A stretch of 64,000 bases of DNA from CADEED01 sp035765415 (GTDB lineage Bacteria > Pseudomonadota > Gammaproteobacteria > Steroidobacterales > Steroidobacteraceae). The position numbers and the translations under genes are program-made. Under the pieces are notes generated by a model that was given only the letters and a program-made list of their open reading frames with translations, did no database searches and was not told the origin of the DNA. Location: assembly GCA_035765415.1 (NCBI GenBank), contig DASTXR010000097.1, forward strand, positions 62,001-126,000, in the 5' to 3' direction. Positions 58,623 to 64,000 of the stretch are shown in pieces (positions within the stretch are counted from its first letter, which is position 1; the number at the start of each line of letters is the position of its first letter).

Positions 58623-59882
58623 GTGTTGATTCGATCTGGTTTTGGAATCGCGGTCGCAGCGATAGGATTCGTCGCCCTCGGTTCCATGTCACCCGCGTTT
58701 GCGCAAGGAGCCGGCTGCACCGGTGGCGGCAAGATCTCGAAGCAGATCGCCAAGCCAATGGCAGCCGCGCAGGACGCAATGAAGGCGCGCCGGTGGCAGG
58801 AAGTGCTCGCGAAGACTCGCGAAGCGGAGTCAACGGCTGGAGCCAAGACACAGACGGATCTGTACTGGATCAGCGAATTCCGGGGCTACGCGTACCACGA
58901 GCTCAAGCAGCCGGCCGAAGCGGCGCGTGAGCTCGAGAACGCGCTCAACAACGCCTGCATGCCGGAAGCCAAGAAGCCTGAGCGCTATCGCAGCCTCGTG
59001 GGCCTCTATTCCTCGCTGCGCAACTATCCGAAGGCCATCGACTTCGGCAATCGCGCGCTGAAGCTCAGCCGCGATCCGGAAACCCAGGTTGCCGTGTCGC
59101 AGGCCTATTACCAGTCCGGCAACAACAAGGAAGCCGCGCGGGTCATGAACGAGCTGCTGGACGGCCTTGCCGCCAAGGGCCAGGTGCCGAAAGAAAACCA
59201 GTTGCTGCTCGTGCAGGCCGCGTGTTCCAAGGCCGGGGACAACTCTTGTGTCGCGAAGGTGTTCGAGAAACTCGTTTCGAATTACCCGAAGCCCGACTAC
59301 TGGTCACAGCTGCTGACGTCGCTGCGCAAACTCGACACCGATGACATCCAGAAACTGAATGTCATGCGCCTGTCGACGCAAGTGAACGTCATGAAGGACC
59401 CCGAGGAATTCAAGGAAATGGCCCAGCTTGCCCTCGAGAACAAACTCGCCGGCGAAGCGCAGGCCGTCCTCGAGCAGGGCTTCTCCAAGAAGGTGTTCGT
59501 CGACGAACGCATGATCAATGTGAATACGCGCCTGCTGGCCGCGGCCAAGAAGGAAGCCGAGGCCGACAAAGCCACGCTTGCCAAGCGCGAAGCAGAAGCG
59601 CGCGCTGCCGCAACCGGTGACGCGGCCGTCAAGGTCGGTGCTCAGTATCTCGGCTACGGCGACGCCGCCAAGGCCGCCGATCTGCTCCAGAAGGGCATTG
59701 CCAAGGGCAGCATCGCCAAGGGCGACCCGAAGGAAAAGCAGCGCATCGATGAAGCCAGCATCCTGCTCGGCATCGCGCACCTGCGTAACAACAACAAGGC
59801 GGAAGCCGCCAAGGCGTTCCGCAGCGTGAAACAGGACCCGACCATGGTGCGCATCGCCAAGCTCTGGCTGCTGAACACCTGA
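58623..59882 (+). CDS. Secreted TPR-like protein, tandem copy 2
   Basis: A 419-residue paralogue of the preceding gene: signal peptide (about 1-28, ending AFA), an ISKQIAKPM segment, repeated helical pairs and the same RIAKLWLLNT ending. A Lys/Ala/Glu-rich coiled stretch lies near 300-335. The GTG at 58623 is preferred because a perfect AAGGAG lies six bases upstream; ATG 58596 would place that site inside the gene. A strong terminator follows it. Confidence 0.8.
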   Translation: MLIRSGFGIAVAAIGFVALGSMSPAFAQGAGCTGGGKISKQIAKPMAAAQDAMKARRWQEVLAKTREAESTAGAKTQTDLYWISEFRGYAYHELKQPAEAARELENALNNACMPEAKKPERYRSLVGLYSSLRNYPKAIDFGNRALKLSRDPETQVAVSQAYYQSGNNKEAARVMNELLDGLAAKGQVPKENQLLLVQAACSKAGDNSCVAKVFEKLVSNYPKPDYWSQLLTSLRKLDTDDIQKLNVMRLSTQVNVMKDPEEFKEMAQLALENKLAGEAQAVLEQGFSKKVFVDERMINVNTRLLAAAKKEAEADKATLAKREAEARAAATGDAAVKVGAQYLGYGDAAKAADLLQKGIAKGSIAKGDPKEKQRIDEASILLGIAHLRNNNKAEAAKAFRSVKQDPTMVRIAKLWLLNT

Positions 59883-59902
59883 AGAATAGGAATCGGAACG
59901 AA

Positions 59903-59938
59903 GAGGCCGGACGCGCAAGCGCCCGGCCTTTTTTTTTG
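59903..59938 (+). terminator. Intrinsic terminator of the tonB/TPR operon
   Basis: AGGCCGG-A-CGC, GCAA, GCG-C-CCGGCCT: an 11-bp stem with one mismatch and a GCAA tetraloop, followed by nine T residues. It lies between convergent genes. Confidence 0.9.
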
Positions 59939-59940
59939 AC

Positions 59941-61152
59941 TCAGATGACGCCGCGGGCGCGATAGCCGTCGATCGCTTCGGGCGCGAGCCCCAGCAACTC
60001 GCCGTACACGGTCGCATTGTGCTCGCCAAGCTCCGGAGCCGGCGTGCGAACGGAGCTCGGGCTGGCGGAAAGGCGCGGTGCGACGTTCTGCATACGCAGC
60101 GTGCCGAACTGAGCATGCGGCGTGCTGACGATGGCATTACGCGCCGCGAAGTGCGGGTCGCTGAGCATGTCGGCGGCGCGATAGATCAGCCCCGACGGGA
60201 TGCCATGCTGTTCGAGCAGCGCAAGCAACTCGCTGGTTGCGAGCGTCGCGGTCCAGCGCGCGATGATGTCGTCGAGCTGCGCCTGGTTCGCCCCGCGCGA
60301 CTGGTGATCGGCATAACGCGGATCCTGCGCGAGTCCGGGCGCGTTCATTGCCGACGCGAGGCGGGCAAACACCGTGTCCTGGTTGGCCCCGATCATCACG
60401 ATGCCGTCACGCGTCGGGTAGACGTTGGAGGGCGCGATTCGCGGAAGGATGGGACCGCTGCGTTCGCGCACATGGCCAAGCTGGTCGTATTCGGTGACCA
60501 GGGACTCCATCATGTTGAGCACCGACTCGTAGATCGCGGCGTCGACGACCTGACCGACCCCGGTCCGGCTGCGGTGATGCAATGCTGCCAGCGTCCCCAT
60601 GCAGGCGTGCACTGCCGCCAGCGAATCCCCAATGCTGATTCCGACGCGCGATGGTGGCCGGTCCGGCTCGCCGACGATGTAACGCAGTCCGCCCATGGCC
60701 TCACCGATGCCGCCATACCCCGCGCGCTGGGAATAGGGGCCCGTCTGCCCGTAGCCGGAAACTCGAACCAGGATCAGGCGCGGATTGAGCGCGGAGAGCT
60801 CGTCCCAACCGCAATTCCACTTCTCGAGCGTACCCGGGCGGAAATTCTCGATGACTACGTCAGCTTTACGCACTAACTCTTTGAAAAGGTTCTGCCCATC
60901 GGCTTGCCGCAGGTCCAGCGTGATGCCTTTCTTGTTACGCCCGATGACCGGCCACCACACCGACGGCGTGCCGCGAGGCTGCGGGCCCCAGTGGCGCATG
61001 GGATCGCCTTGGCCGGGCGCTTCGATCTTGATGACCTCCGCCCCCATGTCACCCAGGAGCTGACCGCAGAACGGTCCTGCGATGAGCGTGCCCAGTTCGA
61101 GCACGCGAAGGTCGGCGAGTGCGCCGGCGGATGGTGTGGTCGTGTCATTCAT
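59941..61152 (-). CDS. CaiB/BaiF (class III) CoA-transferase
   Basis: A 403-residue family III CoA-transferase. Seen: LRVLELGTLIAGPFCGQLLGDMGAEVIKIE at the N-terminus (in part), NKKGITLDLR, ENFRPGTLEKW, and Asp176 in GISIGDSLAA, matching the catalytic Asp169 of formyl-CoA transferase. It moves CoA between carboxylic acids; the acid is unknown. It is divergent from the HMG-CoA-lyase-like gene, which suggests a common organic-acid or leucine-breakdown role. Confidence 0.9.
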   Translation of the reverse strand: MNDTTTPSAGALADLRVLELGTLIAGPFCGQLLGDMGAEVIKIEAPGQGDPMRHWGPQPRGTPSVWWPVIGRNKKGITLDLRQADGQNLFKELVRKADVVIENFRPGTLEKWNCGWDELSALNPRLILVRVSGYGQTGPYSQRAGYGGIGEAMGGLRYIVGEPDRPPSRVGISIGDSLAAVHACMGTLAALHHRSRTGVGQVVDAAIYESVLNMMESLVTEYDQLGHVRERSGPILPRIAPSNVYPTRDGIVMIGANQDTVFARLASAMNAPGLAQDPRYADHQSRGANQAQLDDIIARWTATLATSELLALLEQHGIPSGLIYRAADMLSDPHFAARNAIVSTPHAQFGTLRMQNVAPRLSASPSSVRTPAPELGEHNATVYGELLGLAPEAIDGYRARGVI

Positions 61153-61210
61153 GGTGGCGGTTGGCAGCGTTCAGGCGGAGGTCGATCGTCATCGGGATAG
61201 AATTCGCGCC

Positions 61211-62134
61211 ATGGAATCATCGCGCATCGAGATCGTGGAAGTGGGGCCACGTGACGGCCTGCAGAGCGAAGCCCAGGTGCTGTCGACCGGCGCGAAGGTC
61301 GAGTTCGTGCGCCGGCTGGCAGGAGCGGGGCTTCGACGCATCGAGGTGGCCAGCTTCGTGAACCCCAAACGCGTGCCGCAAATGGCGGACGCCGAGGCGG
61401 TGCTGGCGGCGCTGGCGCAAGACGCGTCGGCCGCGAGTTACATCGGCCTGGTCCTCAATCGCAAAGGCTTCGATCGCGCACGCGCCGCGGGCTGCAGCGA
61501 AGTGGGCATGGCAATCGCGGCCAGCGAAACCTTCAGTCAGAAGAACCAGGGGTGCAGCGTCGACGAGGGTGTCGACGCATGGCTCGACATTGCCAGTGCA
61601 GCGCGCTCCGCAGGCATACGTGCGCAGGTGACCATCTCGACGGCTTTCGGCTGTCCGTTCGAGGGTGAAGTGCCGGCGGCTCGCGTGCAGGCGCTCGCCG
61701 AGCGGCTGGCCGGCGGCAATCCCGAAGAAATTGCGATCGCCGACACCATCGGCGTGGCGGTGCCCTCGCAGGTGACCGACCTGGTGGGGCGGCTCAAAGC
61801 ATCGCTGCCGGAGATGAAACTGCGCGCTCACTTCCACAACACGCGCAACACGGGACTGGCGAATGCCTACGCCGCCGTGGAAGCCGGCGTGCGCATCCTC
61901 GACGCCAGCTGCGGCGGGATCGGCGGCTGCCCGTTCGCGCCGGCCGCAACCGGTAACATCCCCACCGAGGATCTCATCTACATGCTTCATCGCATGCGGA
62001 TCGACACCGGCGTCAACCTGCCGGCGCTCGTCGAGACCAGCAAGTGGTTGCAAACGACACTGGATCACGCCGTACCCGGCATGGTCGTCAAGGCCGGATT
62101 GTTTCCGGCGCGCAAAATCCTGGAGAACGCGTGA
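61211..62134 (+). CDS. Hydroxymethylglutaryl-CoA lyase family enzyme
   Basis: A 307-residue TIM-barrel of the HMGL-like family. Seen: VEVGPRDGLQ with the metal-binding Asp, KVEFVRRL, IEVASFVNPKRVPQMAD, RAHFHNTRNTG with the metal His pair, and the signature CGGIGGCPFAPAATGN with the active-site Cys. Likely reaction: HMG-CoA to acetyl-CoA and acetoacetate, the end of leucine breakdown; related hydroxyacyl-CoA lyases are possible. It overlaps the ankyrin gene by 4 bases (GTGA). Confidence 0.9.
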   Translation: MESSRIEIVEVGPRDGLQSEAQVLSTGAKVEFVRRLAGAGLRRIEVASFVNPKRVPQMADAEAVLAALAQDASAASYIGLVLNRKGFDRARAAGCSEVGMAIAASETFSQKNQGCSVDEGVDAWLDIASAARSAGIRAQVTISTAFGCPFEGEVPAARVQALAERLAGGNPEEIAIADTIGVAVPSQVTDLVGRLKASLPEMKLRAHFHNTRNTGLANAYAAVEAGVRILDASCGGIGGCPFAPAATGNIPTEDLIYMLHRMRIDTGVNLPALVETSKWLQTTLDHAVPGMVVKAGLFPARKILENA

Positions 62135-62679
62135 ACGAAAACCCGATGCGCCTCGCGGCGATCGCCGTGGTTGCCTGCACCCTCACCGGCTGTGGCAAGG
62201 ACCCCATTGAAACCGCCATTCAGAAGAACGATCGCCAGGCGGTCAGCGAAGCCATCAAGGAGGGCGCCGACGTCAACGAAAAAGTCACGGGCGGCGACAC
62301 TCCGCTGCTGCTGGCGGCAAAGACCGGGCAGAGCAGTTCCGCGCAGGCGCTCATCGAAGCCGGCGCGGACATCAAGGCGCGCGACAACGCCGGTAATGGC
62401 GTCCTGCACTACGCCGCGCAAAGCGGGATGACCGGCATCTGCGGATTGCTCGTCGACCGCGGAATTCCGATCGACGACAAGGGCGCCGGCGGCGCAACGC
62501 CGCTGCAACTGTCCGTCCAGGGCGGCAGGCTGGAGACGGCCAAATACCTGGTTCGCCGCGGCGCGAATCTCGAACAGAAGAACGACGCGGCCGTGAGCGC
62601 GCTCGACCTGGTGGAGCGCAGTGGCGACATCCGCTTCAAGAACGATCTCATCTCTGCGTCGAAGATGCGCAGCAACTGA
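62131..62679 (+). CDS. Ankyrin-repeat lipoprotein
   Basis: A 182-residue protein with a lipoprotein signal (lipobox LTGC at about 19-22) and four ankyrin-type repeats (around 40-70, 70-105, 105-140 and 140-172). These include GDTPLLLAAKTG, GNGVLHYAAQSG and GATPLQLSVQGG. Probably a membrane-tethered periplasmic binding protein; its partner is unknown. The GTG start has GGAG five bases upstream and overlaps the lyase stop; an ATG at 62146 is an alternative. The peroxiredoxin gene follows 22 bases on, a pairing seen for ankyrin and peroxide-defence genes elsewhere. Confidence 0.82.
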   Translation: MNENPMRLAAIAVVACTLTGCGKDPIETAIQKNDRQAVSEAIKEGADVNEKVTGGDTPLLLAAKTGQSSSAQALIEAGADIKARDNAGNGVLHYAAQSGMTGICGLLVDRGIPIDDKGAGGATPLQLSVQGGRLETAKYLVRRGANLEQKNDAAVSALDLVERSGDIRFKNDLISASKMRSN

Positions 62680-62701
62680 TTCACTGAAGGAGTTACAGAC
62701 A

Positions 62702-63184
62702 ATGGCGATCAAGGCTGGCGACAAGATGCCCATGGGCACTTTCAAGACGATGACCAAGGACGGTCCGCAGGACATCACCACCGATCAGTTGTTCAAGGGC
62801 AAGACCGTGGTGCTGTTCTCGGTGCCCGGTGCGTTCACGCCCACCTGCGATGCGAAGCACCTGCCGGGATTCGTGGGGCAGGCCGGCGCGATCAAGGCCA
62901 AGGGCGTCGACACCATCGCGTGTATGGCCGTCAACGACGTTTTCGTGATGGGCGCCTGGGGCAAACACTCGAACGTCGGCGACAACGTGTTGATGCTGGC
63001 GGATGGCAACGGCGATTACGCGAAGGCGCTGGGGCTCGAGATGGACGGCCGCGGCTTCGGCATGGGCACGCGCGGCCAGCGTTTCGCGCTCATCGTGAAA
63101 GACGGCGTCGCGACCGCTGTCGAAGTCGAGGCCCCGAAAGAGTTCAAGGTCTCGACCGCCGAGAACATCCTCTCGAAGCTGTAG
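62702..63184 (+). CDS. Peroxiredoxin, Prx5 type
   Basis: A 160-residue thiol peroxidase. Peroxidatic Cys49 is in VPGAFTPTCD, with FSVPGAFTP typical of the Prx5 group; the only other Cys is Cys74 (TIACMAVND), so it may act as a one-Cys enzyme or use glutaredoxin/glutathione. GRGFGMGTRGQRFALIV near the end matches the family. Role: reduction of H2O2 and alkyl hydroperoxides in the cytosol. A GAAGGAG site precedes the ATG at 62702. Confidence 0.93.
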   Translation: MAIKAGDKMPMGTFKTMTKDGPQDITTDQLFKGKTVVLFSVPGAFTPTCDAKHLPGFVGQAGAIKAKGVDTIACMAVNDVFVMGAWGKHSNVGDNVLMLADGNGDYAKALGLEMDGRGFGMGTRGQRFALIVKDGVATAVEVEAPKEFKVSTAENILSKL

Positions 63185-63187
63185 GAC

Positions 63188-64000
63188 CTACTTTCGAGAA
63201 GCTTCGATGAGCTTTTCGAGCTCCGGCACGATGGTGAAGAGGTCGCCGACGATTCCGATGTCGGCGACCTCGAAGATCGGCGCCTCGCCATCCTTGTTGA
63301 TGGCGACGATGGTGCGCGCGTCCTTGATGCCGGTGAGATGCTGGATGGCGCCGGAAATGCCGATGGCCACGTACAGCTCGGGCGCGATGATCTTGCCGGT
63401 CTGCCCGACCTGCATGTCGCTCGGCACGTAGCCGGCGTCCACCGCGGCGCGCGAGGCACCGACGGCTGCTCCCAGCTTGTCGGCCAGCGAGTAGATGAGC
63501 TTGAAAGCATCGCTGCTCGCCAGCGCCCGGCCACCCGACACCACCTTGCCCGCGCTCTGCAGGTCGGGGCGATCGCCGCCGGCCGCGGACAGCGCCACGA
63601 AGCGCGTGTGCGTGGGCAGGGCGACCGCGGGTGAGGCTGCTTCAACGGCGGCACTGCCACCGCTACCCGCGGCTTCGAACGAGGCGATGCGGATGGTGGC
63701 CACGATCTTCTCCGCCGTCACTTCGACGGTGGTGATGGCATTGCCCGCGTAGATAGGCCGGCGGAAGCGCGTGGCGCTTTCGATCGACATGACGTCCGAG
63801 ACCTGCGGCGCGCCGAGGATGGCGGCCACGCGCGGCATCAGGTCCTTGCCGAACGTGGTCGAGGGCCCGAAGACGTGCGAGAAAGGCGCGGCAAGCTCAG
63901 CGAGCTGTGGCGCGATGGCGGCGGCCAGCGCATGTTCGTGCACGGCGTTCGACACTTCGATGACGCGGGCGACACCGGCAATCTGCGCCGCCTGGGCCGC
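63188..64000 (-). CDS. etfA: Electron transfer flavoprotein alpha subunit, N-terminus beyond window edge
   Basis: A 270-residue C-terminal part, open to the right edge; the full family length is about 310. Seen: AAQIAGVARVIEV, FGKDLMPRVAA and RPIYAGNA in the N-terminal region. The FAD-binding C-terminal domain has SGGRAL, AAVGASRAAVDAGYVP, QVGQTGKIIAPELYVAIGISGAIQHL and a terminal IFEVADIGIVGD segment. It passes electrons from acyl-CoA dehydrogenases to ETF-quinone oxidoreductase. Its stop lies 3 bases from the convergent peroxiredoxin stop. The nearby CoA-transferase and HMG-CoA lyase fit an acyl-CoA catabolic setting. Confidence 0.95.
   Translation of the reverse strand, partial: AAQAAQIAGVARVIEVSNAVHEHALAAAIAPQLAELAAPFSHVFGPSTTFGKDLMPRVAAILGAPQVSDVMSIESATRFRRPIYAGNAITTVEVTAEKIVATIRIASFEAAGSGGSAAVEAASPAVALPTHTRFVALSAAGGDRPDLQSAGKVVSGGRALASSDAFKLIYSLADKLGAAVGASRAAVDAGYVPSDMQVGQTGKIIAPELYVAIGISGAIQHLTGIKDARTIVAINKDGEAPIFEVADIGIVGDLFTIVPELEKLIEASRK

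Overview
This is a 64-kb, GC-rich, gene-dense chromosomal stretch with no transposase, phage gene, tRNA, rRNA or CRISPR array that I could see. The gene content points to a gammaproteobacterium near the Xanthomonadales/Steroidobacteraceae. The markers are a fused aspartokinase-diaminopimelate decarboxylase, the bifunctional HisB and HisIE proteins, a TrpR-like regulator ahead of hisG, a metX-metB operon under a SAM-I riboswitch, and a tonB-exbB-exbD-exbD locus. The lineage is an inference from gene content and order; there is no rRNA to confirm it.

Layout, left to right. 1-1300: a flavin-dependent tryptophan-halogenase-like gene cut by the left edge. 1301-3448: a structured leader with an intrinsic terminator, then a secreted nuclease and guanine deaminase. 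3583-17846: the most striking region, a 14.3-kb run of eight same-strand, tightly packed genes. It encodes four large PLP-dependent basic amino acid decarboxylases (one AdiA-like, one SpeF-like, two with mixed features), a PotE-like and an AdiC-like antiporter, a lone periplasmic solute-binding protein and an outer-membrane beta-barrel. 17856-26461: housekeeping and miscellaneous genes (VIT-like and AEC membrane proteins, VOC protein, esterase, apt, L,D-transpeptidase, fused MFS/spermidine-synthase-like protein, SAM hydroxide adenosyltransferase). 26556-29420: a small acidic protein and the fused lysC-lysA gene. 29422-30698: a frameshifted small gene and a Spy-like periplasmic protein.

30753-38170: a complete histidine operon on the minus strand (regulator-hisG-D-C-B-H-A-F-IE), with mostly 4-nt gene overlaps and an apparent ATT start codon for hisF. 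38244-40712: sigma70 promoter, SAM-I riboswitch, metX and metB. 40713-43038: a degenerate SDR, a DUF899 protein, a TetR regulator and its probable operator. 43072-50074: the branched-chain amino acid genes ilvC-leuA-ilvE-leuC-leuD-leuB on the minus strand, preceded by a complete attenuator (Val/Leu/Ile-rich leader peptide, antiterminator and terminator). pepA, an MFS transporter and ilvD diverge from it on the plus strand. No acetolactate synthase is present here.

54610-59938: promoter, tonB-exbB-exbD-exbD, two tandem secreted paralogues and a strong terminator. 59941-64000: CoA-transferase, HMG-CoA lyase family enzyme, ankyrin lipoprotein, peroxiredoxin and the C-terminal part of etfA, cut by the right edge.

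Functionally the window is mostly amino acid metabolism: His, Met, Lys, Leu/Ile/Val and polyamines. The decarboxylase-antiporter operon is best read as a proton-consuming acid-resistance or polyamine-producing island in which uptake from the outer membrane inward may be encoded alongside the enzymes. Gaps between genes are all under about 350 bases; those with visible content are described as features or findings.
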